DNA of 64,000 nucleotides, taken from assembly GCA_963682055.1 (NCBI GenBank), contig OY821742.1, forward strand, positions 29,793,060 to 29,857,059, read 5' to 3'. The first letter of the stretch is position 1. The number at the start of each line of letters is the position of its first letter. The DNA comes from Primula veris. Lineage: Eukaryota; Streptophyta; Magnoliopsida; Ericales; Primulaceae. The notes under the pieces are model-generated. The model was not told where the DNA came from and did not search any database. It worked only from the letters and a program-made list of their open reading frames with translations. A program made the position numbers and the translations under genes. Below are positions 22,370-33,021 of this stretch, piece after piece.

Positions 22370-23156
22370 GGTTGCAACATTACAGAACATGATAGCAGGA
22401 GAAAAATCAAATTGAAAAATCAAATCTTAAATTACAATATTTAATACAGCAACATATCATCACCAACAGTTACTTTCTGTTACAATAGTGTTGCTCATTT
22501 GTATTCAGCAATTAAGAACTTAGCAACAGTTTATTCATGTTGCAAACCTGTTGCCTCATTTTCTGTAGTATTCAGATTGAGTTTTGATCGAATAAGAAAA
22601 CGGAATTGAAAGAAACACAAAGTTGTTATTATTTCTGATGTCCTTAAACTGTTACAATACAGTTCTATATATAGTAACTGTAAATATTTGAAATTACAGG
22701 CGGTTAAAAGCAGTTAACTAATCTGTTTTAACATATACCATGAGATTAGTATCCATGTGGCATCATCTCATCGCCTCTATTACCTTAAATCCTACGGTCC
22801 TAATCTATTAAACAATACAGATCTAACGGATCAGAATATTCACTCTTAATACAATACATATTACACATACAGTAAATAAAATAAACAGAAACCACACTTC
22901 GTCTCTCACTAGCTTCTTCACCGCCTCCATGGTGACTTAATTAGGGTTTCATATCTTTGCTATTAACGAGCACGAGAGAGAGAGAGTATCATCACATTTT
23001 CCAGTCAGTTATAAAAACTGTTACAATAAATAGCGACATGCTGATTGCCGTCAGTTTGAAATTTTTTACAAAACTATTGCTGAATATTAATTAGCAACAT
23101 AAATCATTAATCAGCAACATTAATTTCTGACGGTAAACTTTCTTTTTCTTGTAGTG
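22370..23156. repeat. Right subterminal region and terminus of the CACTA element
   Basis: Subterminal AGCAACA/GTTGCT repeats occupy 22370-22570 and 23000-23120. The stretch between (22571-22990) differs: it has ACAATACAGTTCTATATATAGTA and promoter-like AT-rich sequence, resembling an LTR scrap, but I could not find its ends. The terminus CTTGTAGTG ends at 23156. Confidence 0.5.
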
Positions 23157-23678
23157 GGAATAATGGATTGAGTGCACCAATAAATATATATGCTACACGA
23201 CACAGCTCTAACAAGCTGAACTCTACCTGCATAGGAAAGAATTCTACTAGTCCAAGAAGAGGATCTAATAGTGATTTTATCAATAAGAGCCTGACAATCA
23301 GATAACCTCAATTTTGAAGAAATAAGAGGTACCCCTAGGTATTTAACAGGGAATTTGTCCTCCCATTAAGCCAACAAAAATATGCTTTTCATTAGCGGGA
23401 ATACCAGCCATAAACATATTACTTTTATTAGGGTTGGAGGTGAGACCAGAGAACATAGCAAAAGTGTTCATGCCATTTTTTAAAACATTAACAGAGCTAA
23501 TATCACCATTGCAAAAGAGAAGGAGATCATCAGGAAAGCAAATATGACTAATTTTAGGATTATTGCACTTAGAATGGTAGGTAAAGCTATCATTGGTGCA
23601 ATTATCCTTAAGAATATTAGAAAGTACATTCATACTAAGCACAAAATATAAGGGGAGAGAGGATCCCTTTGCCCGATG
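23157..23678 (-). pseudogene. LINE B piece 3: reverse transcriptase palm
   Basis: The minus strand starts at a GQRDPLSP motif (normally RQGDPLSP) near 23670. It runs through MNVLSNIL and ISHICFPDDLLLFC, the RT active site where plant LINEs have FADD; here Ala is Pro. It continues with SGLTSNPNKSN and, after a frameshift near 23342, YLGVPL...LRLSDCQALIDKI and SRILSYAGRVQLVRAV to the CACTA junction. Both aspartates of the motif remain, but the frameshift makes the protein non-functional. Confidence 0.85.
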
Positions 23679-23717
23679 CCTAGGGGTACCTCTTATTTCT
23701 TCAAAATTGAGGTTATC
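23679..23717 (+). repeat. 39-bp inverted copy of LINE B sequence at the copia-array junction
   Basis: This 39-bp segment is a perfect inverted copy of 23301-23339, which encodes YLGVPLISSK in its proper place. Here it sits between the RT motif GQRDPLSP and the truncated left copia LTR and does not fit the LINE frame. It looks like a templated insertion made during break repair. Confidence 0.88.
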
Positions 23718-24681
23718 AAATGATCTTAAAGGATTAATATGTGTTTATTGAGAATATCAAAGTGGTAAGTAAAGATGTTTCCTAAAAGATATAAGGAGAT
23801 TAGTTTATAAAGATATGTGTTCTTTTAACTAGGAAATCTATATCTCTATTCTTATGCAAATCTTTATCACTTGTTTCAATATTTGTTCCTTATCAAAATC
23901 AGTATAACACGTTTAAAAGATTGAATGTAATATGGAGTTAAGTGTTTCATATGTATATGAAAAGATATTATCTCTAAAAGATATTATCTTTATATGTTTC
24001 CTAGTTAAAGGAAAAGACTAACTCCTATTATCAAGCTTGTTATTAAACAGGAAATACTAATGATGATTGGAGTCAATCCACGCTGAAGAGTTTGCTCATA
24101 CATGGAAAGATTGAAGCCAATCAAAACAAGTCAAAGCAATCATAAAAGATCTTGAAGCAAGAAGATTGTTTTAATTGTATAAATAGTTTATAACTTAGCT
24201 TGTAAAATGTGTGTGTTCTAAATTATAAAGAACCCATTTTTGAGAGAATACACAACGAGCCTTCAAAAGAAAACAATGGTGGGATGCCATTGATTTATAA
24301 GTGATAGTTATAAGGTAGGAGCAATATAGAGATAGGCAGAAAAACCTAGAGTGAATCTGAGAGTTTTTCATTAAGACTTGGGTCCTATATTGTAAGCTTT
24401 TATAATATCATAATCTGGGTAAGTGCCCCGGAGACGTAGCCTAGTTAGGTGAACTCCGTTGTTAAATGTGCGTGTGAATCATTTCAAGTACATTTAACTT
24501 TTCACAGTTCTGTCCATTAATACACTTGGTTCCAACTGTGGTTGCAACCTCACTTGGAACCTTACTGCAAAACTGCAACTAGACTTTACAAGTTCTGTCC
24601 ATCATTGGTTCCAACCTCAGTTGCAACTGTACTTGGAACCTAACTGCATAACAGCGACTAGAACAGCGGATAGGAATTTCA
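23716..24681 (+). repeat. Copia-A LTR 1, missing its first ~242 bp
   Basis: Begins inside the LTR at TCAAATGATCTTAAAGG and ends GGATAGGAATTTCA. The full-length LTRs are 1,198 bp, so the TGTTAGAACC start and the GTTGCAAC triplet at the LTR front are gone here. Confidence 0.92.
24178..24186 (+). promoter_or_regulatory. Copia-A LTR TATA box (also at 28947-28955 and 33716-33724)
   Basis: TATAAATAG lies in the middle of the LTR at the same offset in all three copies, a plausible start of U3-driven transcription. Copia-B has a related TATATAG on the minus strand near 36500. Confidence 0.55.
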
Positions 24682-24683
24682 AT

Positions 24684-24695
24684 TGGTATCAGAGC
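24684..24695 (+). promoter_or_regulatory. Copia-A unit 1 primer binding site (tRNA-iMet)
   Basis: TGGTATCAGAGC two bases after the LTR end. Confidence 0.92.
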
Positions 24696-24740
24696 TTCAC
24701 ACCAGACTTTACTTGGTGTGGATCCTGTGTTCTGGTAAAG

Positions 24741-25943
24741 ATGGACTTGATGAGGGAAGGAAATTCGTGGTCCAAACCACCATTGCTAGAAGGAGGAGAA
24801 AATTATGTCTTTTGGAAGACCAGGATGAAATCTTTCATCAAACAACAAAGTGAGCAAGCATGGAAATCTGTGCTAACTGGATGGGAGACTCCAATGGTAT
24901 CTAATGGTGATGGGGATCTTGTTTGCTTACCTGAAGAAAAATGGACTGCTGGACAAGATAAGAAATCTAATGCAAATTCTACAGCCATCAATCTAATATT
25001 TGCTGGTGTTACTCTCAATGTATTCAGGTATATTTCTCATTGTGAAACTGCTAAAGAAGCCTGGGACATTTTAAAAGTAACTTTTGAAGGAACTGTTAAA
25101 GTAAAAGCTTTTAAACTCCAACAATTAACTACTAAGTTTGAAAACTTAAAAATGGAGGAAGATGAATCTATTGAACAGTTTAATGGAAGAATTTGTCAAA
25201 TTGCTCACGAATCTGAAAACTTAGGAGAAAAATACAGTGATGCTAAATTGGTAAAGAAAACCTTAAGATCTCTTCCTAATAGATTTGAAATTAAAGTAAC
25301 TGCTATTGAAGAATCAACTGATCTTGACAATTTAAAACTTGAAGAATTAATGGGAAATCTTAGAACTCATGAATTAAAGTTTCATAAAAAGAAAGTTGAA
25401 AAAGGAATTGCTTTTCAAGCCAAGAAATTTGAACCTAAATTTTATGAAGATAGTGAGGAAGATGAACAGTTTTACCTTTTTGTTAAAAATATGTTTAAAC
25501 AGTTCTATAAGAAAAAGCTTGTTGAAACAGAAAACTCAAAATCTTTTCAGAAAAAAGAGATGCAAACTGCTAATTTTGAAAATAAATCTCGAGAAGTTCA
25601 ATGCAGAGAATGCAAAGGTTTAGGTTACATGCCATCTGAGATGATAAGTACTCTTAGTGATAATAGAGAATCTGAAAGTAAGGATGAGTATGGGAATCAA
25701 ACTAATTTTAAAAGCTTCATGGCAAAAGTCACTACAAAATCTAACTCTAATTGTAATAGTGAATGTGAGTCAGTTGCATCTTCAGTTACAACTGAGCTTG
25801 AAACCTACAATAGTAGTGATGATGAAGAAATTTCAGAAGAGAGTGTTAACAAACAATACTTACTTCTATATGAGAAATACAAAGTTTTAAGTAAGCAATC
25901 TGTTTCCATTAATAAACTCAATGAGAATCTGAAACTGAAGTAA
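24741..25943 (+). pseudogene. Copia-A unit 1 gag
   Basis: An open frame of 400 codons. The start is MDLMREGN, chosen because Copia-B gag starts at the same motif; an in-frame ATG further upstream lies in the LTR. The N-terminal half is copia gag of the SIRE type (LLEGGENYVFWKTRMKSF, AKEAWDILKVTFEGT, IEQFNGRICQIA, LKLEELMGNLRTHE). The CCHC knuckle is decayed (CRECKGLGY, the His replaced by Tyr and the last Cys lost). VTTELETYNSSDDEE-type acidic repeats follow. A one-base frameshift near 25935 ends it early: in the next frame the coiled coil continues (VKELTEQLKRKQFELDE). Unit 2 has the same defect. Confidence 0.88.
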
Positions 25944-26289
25944 AAGAACTCACTGAACAATTAAAGAGAAAGCAATTTGAGTTAGATGAGACAACGAAGA
26001 AAATAAAGTTGTTAAATACTTCAGCCACGGGTAGGCTTGATAAGATGTTGTCATACACTAGAGCTTCAAAGGATAACAGTGGTTTGGGGTATAAGGGTCA
26101 TGAAGGAAATGGAAAAACTGCGTTTGTTAAAGGTTTAAGTAATTCTCAAACAAGTCACACTAACAACAAGGTTAGAAGTACAGTTGCAACTGACTATGGT
26201 TTTAAAAATTATCGAAAACATACACAACTAAACCGAGCTCCGATCTAAAGCTATGCCATTTTTGCAAAAACCCTGGTCATTTTGAAAGG
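25930..26289 (+). pseudogene. Copia-A unit 1 gag C-terminus after the frameshift
   Basis: Continues the Copia-B gag alignment: KIKLLNTSATGRLDKMLSY, SKDNSGLGYKGHEGNGKTAF, RSTVATDYG. A second CCHC knuckle near 26250-26269 (CHFCKNPGHFERQ) loses its final Cys to a TGA. A stop at 26246 also breaks the frame. Confidence 0.75.
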
Positions 26290-26334
26290 CAATGATACTT
26301 AAAGAAACACAGAAAGTCTATTTATAAGAAACCC

Positions 26335-26916
26335 ATGTTTACTCCAGGTTTGAATCAAAAGTCTAACTGGGTTTGGAAAGCTAAAATTAATACAAACACT
26401 GTTAAATGCAACAAAGCTGCTTTCAGTTATTCAAAGACTATTACTTCAAATGCTAGGTATTTTGATAGTGGTTGTTCTAAGCAAGTAGCTAATGTTGTTA
26501 ACTTGGGTAACAATGGTTTAGTTGGTAGTGGTGACAAAAGTAAGTTTGTAGGCCAAGATATCACTAAGTATGCAGGTAAAGAAGAGAAGCAACATGGAGA
26601 AGTCACAACTTCAAGTGCAACTAAGAGTGATAAGCAAGCAAGCAATGAGAAAGTTGAGAACAAAGACTCAATTCCAATGTCAGTTACAACCGAACTTACA
26701 ACCAAGGAAAATCTAAGTACAGAAAAATTGGTACGAGACAAAAAGTCTCAAAAGAGTATTCACTTGAACACTATCATTGAAAAGGTAAGAAAAGGTATGA
26801 AGTCTCCAATTAAACATCTTAATTTGTTCAGTTCTGCATCTTATATATCTCCATTAAAAGTCAAGAATGTCAAGAGTAAGCCTACTTGTTTAAACCTTAA
26901 GACCATTCATACATAG
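26335..26916 (+). pseudogene. Copia-A unit 1 protease remnant fused to an unrecognised Lys/Thr/Ser-rich tail
   Basis: Residues 10-50 match the Copia-B protease entry (NWVWKAKIN, then YFDSGCSKQV, where the family has YFDSGCSKHMTG). After about residue 70 the sequence no longer matches pol. It becomes a low-complexity tail (VTTELTTKENLSTEKLV, RDKKSQKSIHLNTIIEKV) that again contains the VTTE-type repeat. Integrase and RT, which should follow, are absent. Confidence 0.7.
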
Positions 26917-26996
26917 CTACTATACCTTAAAGATAGGAGACCTAATTTGTGGCCTAAGTATATGAATATGAGGACTTGGTTTGAGATGGTCATATA

Positions 26997-27263
26997 GATT
27001 TAGCAAAGAATTCAGTACAACATTCCAGAACTAAACACATTGATCTAAGGCACCATTTTATCAAAGAATTAGTTGAAGAAAAGAGCTTAATTTTAGAACA
27101 TGTTTCAACTGAAAGACAATTAGCAGATATTTCCACAAAGCCCCTTGATACTAATAAATTTGAATCTTTAAGAAGTGATATAGGGGTATGTCACTATAGA
27201 TCTAATAGAATACTCTTGCTATGTATGTCTGTTTTGAGTACATTTAATATATTTTATTTCTAA
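26997..27263 (+). pseudogene. Copia-A unit 1 RNase H C-terminal remnant
   Basis: DLAKNSVQHSRTKHIDLRHHF, EEKSLILEHVSTERQLADI and TKPLDTNKFESLRSDIGVCHY are the conserved last part of copia RNase H, also present in Copia-B at 39902-40189. Everything between protease and this point has been deleted. Confidence 0.85.
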
Positions 27264-28239
27264 GGTAAGTCTTGCTTGAGCTTTGAAGTTTTTATCTTGA
27301 AAAAGCCACTAATTGGTGTCTCAAAAACAGATGTGAGGTAACTTGTCTTAAAACTTCTCTGGTAATAGAGTTGCAAGCACAAAGTGCACCTTTTAAATAA
27401 TGGTTGTAAGTTCAGTTGCAACCCCAGTTGAAACCACCTGCTCACAATACTGTTTGCAAGCTCAGTTGCAACATCAGTTGAAACCTCATTCGCATAATAC
27501 TGAAAAATTCAGTGATTGTCCAAAGGTTGTTGTACCTTCTATGATTCACATAATAGTGAAAAAGTCAAGACAAAGTCTTGTTATTTTTGACATCACTTAT
27601 ACTCTTTCCTTGCTGAGGTCATCAATCTAGTTTTTGTGTAGAGTAAAAACAGATTTGCTCAATATAGCTCCTAGACTTAATTTTTATTATGTGGGATCTC
27701 ATGATAAATATATATTCTTGAGTAAATTGTTAGTATCTTGTGTTCAAAAATTCTATACTATATATAATTGCTATCTTTATTTTGAAACAAGTCAAATTTT
27801 CTATATTTTTTCAACTATTTAAAATCAGAAAATTAGATAAATCTGTTTCAAGTTGGAACGTTGATCTTTATTCATTGCTGAATTTATCTAAATCCGTAGT
27901 ATGAGTTGAAAACTTGGTTGATAAAAAGTCTGGTGTGGAATGTGGTGATTCTATTATGAGTGATTTTGCTGTGAGAGTTGATTTTGATGATGATTCTTGT
28001 TATAATGACTGCTTCAATGTTCTCACTAACAGCAAATAGCTTTGTCATGGATGTGGCAAATAGGGGGAGAAGAGAAAGAGAGTTTATGTTATGCTATGGT
28101 TGGTACATTATTGGTGAATGCTTATTTGAGTTAAGATTATGTCATCTGCAATTCTAATCTGCAGGGGGAGATTATGTGCTAATATGCCATGCAGGAGAAT
28201 CTGCTTTCATAAACTTAGATTATTTGTCAAAACCAATGA
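27264..28239 (+). other. Copia-A unit 1 3' non-coding region
   Basis: Between RNase H and the polypurine tract. It has GTTGCAAC-type motifs at about 27413-27480 and matches the Copia-B region around 39460-39740, but lacks the 432-codon ORF that Copia-B carries here. Confidence 0.65.
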
Positions 28240-28252
28240 CAAAGGGGGAGAT
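28240..28252 (+). promoter_or_regulatory. Copia-A unit 1 polypurine tract (repeated at 33009-33021)
   Basis: AAAGGGGGAGAT directly precedes the LTR start TGTTAG. Confidence 0.85.
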
Positions 28253-29450
28253 TGTTAGAACCAGATTTCTGTCCTATAAACTATTGGTTGTCTATTGGTT
28301 TGAACTAAATAATCCTACTTGATTGTTAAGAATTGAGACAACTTTATGTTTTCAAGTGAGGTTGCAACCTCAGTTGCAACCACAGTTGCAACCTGCTGTT
28401 CTGCAGGATTCTGTCCAGTTCTGTAATTCTGCATTACTGTTCTTTAATAATAATTATTTGTTTTAAAGTATGCAGGATATATTCTCAAATGATCTTAAAG
28501 GATTAATATGTGTTTATTGAGAATATCAAAGTGGTAAGTAAAGATGTTTCCTAAAAGATATAAGGAGATTAGTTTATAAAGATATGTGTTCTTTTAACTA
28601 GGAAATCTATATCTCTATTCTTATGCAAATCTTTATCACTTGTTTCAATCTTTGTTCCTTATCAAAATCAGTATAACACGTTTAAAAGATTGAATGTAAT
28701 ATGGAGTTAAGTGTTTCATATGTATATGAAAAGATATTATCTCTAAAAGATATTATCTTTATATGTTTCCTAGTTAAAGGAAAAGACTAACTCCTATTAT
28801 CAAGCTTGTTATTAAACAGGAAATACTAATGATGATTGGAGTCAATCCACGCTGAAGAGTTTGCTCATACATGGAAAGATTGAAGCCAATCAAAACAAGT
28901 CAAAGCAATCATAAAAGATCTTGAAGCAAGAAGATTGTTTTAATTGTATAAATAGTTTATAACTTAGCTTGTAAAATGTGTGTGTTCTAAATTATAAAGA
29001 ACCCATTTTTGAGAGAATACACAACGAGCCTTCAAAAGAAAACAATGGTGGGATGCCATTGATTTATAAGTGATAGTTATAAGGTAGGAGCAATATAGAG
29101 ATAGGCAGAAAAACCTAGAGTGAATCTGAGAGTTTTTCATTAAGACTTGGGTCCTATATTGTAAGCTTTTATAATATCATAATCTGGGTAAGTGCCCCGG
29201 AGACGTAGCCTAGTTAGGTGAACTCCGTTGTTAAATGTGCGTGTGAATCATTTCAAGTACATTTAACTTTTCACAGTTCTGTCCATTAATACACTTGGTT
29301 CCAACTGTGGTTGCAACCTCACTTGGAACCTTACTGCAAAACTGCAACTAGACTTTACAAGTTCTGTCCATCATTGGTTCCAACCTCAGTTGCAACTGTA
29401 CTTGGAACCTAACTGCATAACAGCGACTAGAACAGCGGATAGGAATTTCA
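28253..29450 (+). repeat. Copia-A LTR 2, complete (1,198 bp)
   Basis: TGTTAGAACC...GGAATTTCA. It holds three GTTGCAAC palindromes at 12-bp spacing near 28363-28395 and two more near the 3' end. It is shared by both units. Confidence 0.95.
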
Positions 29451-29452
29451 AT

Positions 29453-29464
29453 TGGTATCAGAGC
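29453..29464 (+). promoter_or_regulatory. Copia-A unit 2 primer binding site
   Basis: TGGTATCAGAGC, same position as in unit 1. Confidence 0.92.
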
Positions 29465-29509
29465 TTCACACCAGACTTTACTTGGTGTGGATCCTGTGTT
29501 CTGGTAAAG

Positions 29510-30712
29510 ATGGACTTGATGAGGGAAGGAAATTCGTGGTCCAGACCACCATTGCTAGAAGGAGGAGAAAATTATGTCTTTTGGAAGACCAGGATGAAAT
29601 CTTTCATCAAACAACAAAGTGAGCAAGCATGGAAATCTGTGCTAACTGGATGGGAGACTCCAATGGTATCTAATGGTGATGGGGATCTTGTTTGCTTACC
29701 TGAAGAAAAATGGACTGCTGGACAAGATAAGAAATCTAATGCAAATTCTACAGCCATCAATCTAATATTTGCTGGTGTTACTCTCAATGTATTCAGGTAT
29801 ATTTCTCATTGTGAAACTGCTAAAGAAGCCTGGGACATTTTAAAAGTAACTTTTGAAGGAACTGTTAAAGTAAAAGCTTTTAAACTCCAACAATTAACTA
29901 CTAAGTTTGAAAACTTAAAAATGGAGGAAGATGAATCTATTGAACAGTTTAATGGAAGAATTTGTCAAATTGCTCACGAATCTGAAAACTTAGGAGAAAA
30001 ATACAGTGATGCTAAATTGGTAAAGAAAACCTTAAGATCTCTTCCTAATAGATTTGAAATTAAAGTAACTGCTATTGAAGAATCAACTGATCTTGACAAT
30101 TTAAAACTTGAAGAATTAATGGGAAATCTTAGAACTCATGAATTAAAGTTTCATAAAAAGAAAGTTGAAAAAGGAATTGCTTTTCAAGCCAAGAAATTTG
30201 AACCTAAATTTTATGAAGATAGTGAGGAAGATGAACAGTTTTACCTTTTTGTTAAAAATATGTTTAAACAGTTCTATAAGAAAAAGCTTGTTGAAACAGA
30301 AAACTCAAAATCTTTTCAGAAAAAAGAGATGCAAACTGCTAATTTTGAAAATAAATCTCGAGAAGTTCAATGCAGAGAATGCAAAGGTTTAGGTTACATG
30401 CCATCTGAGATGATAAGTACTCTTAGTGATAATAGAGAATCTGAAAGTAAGGATGAGTATGGGAATCAAACTAATTTTAAAAGCTTCATGGCAAAAGTCA
30501 CTACAAAATCTAACTCTAATTGTAATAGTGAATGTGAGTCAGTTGCATCTTCAGTTACAACTGAGCTTGAAACCTACAATAGTAGTGATGATGAAGAAAT
30601 TTCAGAAGAGAGTGTTAACAAACAATACTTACTTCTATATGAGAAATACAAAGTTTTAAGTAAGCAATCTGTTTCCATTAATAAACTCAATGAGAATCTG
30701 AAACTGAAGTAA
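29510..30712 (+). pseudogene. Copia-A unit 2 gag
   Basis: Identical to unit 1 gag except Lys to Arg at about residue 13 (WSRPP against WSKPP). It has the same decayed zinc knuckle and the same frameshift near its end, so the lesions predate the duplication. Confidence 0.88.
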
Positions 30713-31058
30713 AAGAACTCACTGAACAATTAAAGAGAAAGCAATTTGAGTTAGATGAGACAACGAAGAAAATAAAGTTGTTAAATACTTCAGCCACGGG
30801 TAGGCTTGATAAGATGTTGTCATACACTAGAGCTTCAAAGGATAACAGTGGTTTGGGGTATAAGGGTCATGAAGGAAATGGAAAAACTGCGTTTGTTAAA
30901 GGTTTAAGTAATTCTCAAACAAGTCACACTAATAACAAGGTTAGAAGTACAGTTGCAACTGACTATGGTTTTAAAAATTATCGAAAACATACACAACTAA
31001 ACCGAGCTCCGATCTAAAGCTATGCCATTTTTTCAAAAACCCTGGTCATTTTGAAAGG
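30699..31058 (+). pseudogene. Copia-A unit 2 gag C-terminus
   Basis: As in unit 1, with a small change in the second knuckle (TTTTTTC against TTTTTGC removes a Cys) and the same TGA. Confidence 0.72.
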
Positions 31059-31103
31059 CAATGATACTTAAAGAAACACAGAAAGTCTATTTATAAGAAA
31101 CCC

Positions 31104-31685
31104 ATGTTTACTCCAGGTTTGAGTCAAAAGTCTAACTGGGTTTGGAAAGCTAAAATTAATACAAACACTGTTAAATGCAACAAAGCTGCTTTCAGTTATT
31201 CAAAGACTATTACTTCAAATGCTAGGTATTTTGATAGTGGTTGTTCTAAGCAAGTAGCTAATGTTGTTAACTTGGGTAACAATGGTTTAGTTGGTAGTGG
31301 TGACAAAAGTAAGTTTGTAGGCCAAGATATCACTAAGTATGCAGGTAAAGAAGAGAAGCAACATGGAGAAGTCACAACTTCAAGTGCAACTAAGAGTGAT
31401 AAGCAAGCAAGCAATGAGAAAGTTGAGAACAAAGACTCAATTCCAATGTCAGTTACAACCGAACTTACAACCAAGGAAAATCTAAGTACAGAAAAATTGG
31501 TACGAGACAAAAAGTCTCAAAAGAGTATTCACTTGAACACTATCATTGAAAAGGTAAGAAAAGGTATGAAGTCTCCAATTAAACATCTTAATTTGTTCAG
31601 TTCTGCATCTTATATATCTCCATTAAAAGTCAAGAATGTCAAGAGTAAGCCTACTTGTTTAAACCTTAAGACCATTCATACATAG
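31104..31685 (+). pseudogene. Copia-A unit 2 protease remnant and tail
   Basis: Same as the unit 1 frame at 26335-26916 apart from one Asn to Ser change near residue 7. Confidence 0.7.
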
Positions 31686-31765
31686 CTACTATACCTTAAA
31701 GATAGGAGACCTAATTTGTGGCCTAAGTATATGAATATGAGGACTTGGTTTGAGATGGTCATATA

Positions 31766-32032
31766 GATTTAGCAAAGAATTCAGTACAACATTCCAGAAC
31801 TAAACACATTGATCTAAGGCACCATTTTATCAAAGAATTAGTTGAAGAAAAGAGCTTAATTTTAGAACATGTTTCAACTGAAAGACAATTAGCAGATATT
31901 TCCACAAAGCCCCTTGATACTAATAAATTTGAATCTTTAAGAAGTGATATAGGGGTATGTCACTATAGATCTAATAGAATACTCTTGCTATGTATGTCTG
32001 TTTTGAGTACATTTAATATATTTTATTTCTAA
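31766..32032 (+). pseudogene. Copia-A unit 2 RNase H C-terminal remnant
   Basis: Same sequence as 26997-27263, at an offset of 4,769 bp. Confidence 0.85.
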
Positions 32033-33021
32033 GGTAAGTCTTGCTTGAGCTTTGAAGTTTTTATCTTGAAAAAGCCACTAATTGGTGTCTCAAAAACAGA
32101 TGTGAGGTAACTTGTCTTAAAACTTCTCTGGTAATAGAGTTGCAAGCACAAAGTGCACCTTTTAAATAATGGTTGTAAGTTCAGTTGCAACCCCAGTTGA
32201 AACCACCTGCTCACAATACTGTTTGCAAGCTCAGTTGCAACATCAGTTGAAACCTCATTCGCATAATACTGAAAAATTCAGTGATTGTCCAAAGGTTGTT
32301 GTACCTTCTATGATTCACATAATAGTGAAAAAGTCAAGACAAAGTCTTGTTATTTTTGACATCACTTATACTCTTTCCTTGCTGAGGTCATCAATCTAGT
32401 TTTTGTGTAGAGTAAAAACAGATTTGCTCAATATAGCTCCTAGACTTAATTTTTATTATGTGGGATCTCATGATAAATATATATTCTTGAGTAAATTGTT
32501 AGTATCTTGTGTTCAAAAATTCTATACTATATATAATTGCTATCTTTATTTTGAAACAAGTCAAATTTTCTATATTTTTTCAACTATTTAAAATCAGAAA
32601 ATTAGATAAATCTGTTTCAAGTTGGAACGTTGATCTTTATTCATTGCTGAATTTATCTAAATCCGTAGTATGAGTTGAAAACTTGGTTGATAAAAAGTCT
32701 GGTGTGGAATGTGGTGATTCTATTATGAGTGATTTTGCTGTGAGAGTTGATTTTGATGATGATTCTTGTTATAATGACTGCTTCAATGTTCTCACTAACA
32801 GCAAATAGCTTTGTCATGGATGTGGCAAATAGGGGGAGAAGAGAAAGAGAGTTTATGTTATGCTATGGTTGGTACATTATTGGTGAATGCTTATTTGAGT
32901 TAAGATTATGTCATCTGCAATTCTAATCTGCAGGGGGAGATTATGTGCTAATATGCCATGCAGGAGAATCTGCTTTCATAAACTTAGATTATTTGTCAAA
33001 ACCAATGACAAAGGGGGAGAT

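Larger units (their letters stand above)
9573..23156. mobile_element. CACTA (En/Spm-type) element, non-autonomous, containing a nested gypsy
   Basis: The right end on the minus strand is a clean CACTACAAGAAAAAG (plus strand ...TTTTTCTTGTAGTG ending at 23156). The left end is degraded: CACC plus an A run, then TACCATCAG, which aligns to TACCGTCAG just inside the right end. The 3-bp TSD GGA lies at 9570-9572 and 23157-23159, and one copy restores the LINE B frame. Subterminal repeats of AGCAACA/TGTTGCT cluster at 9640-9860, 22370-22570 and 23000-23120, the usual transposase-binding arrangement in CACTA elements. I found no transposase ORF. The gypsy insertion accounts for 8.6 kb; about 5 kb is the element itself. 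Confidence 0.8.
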
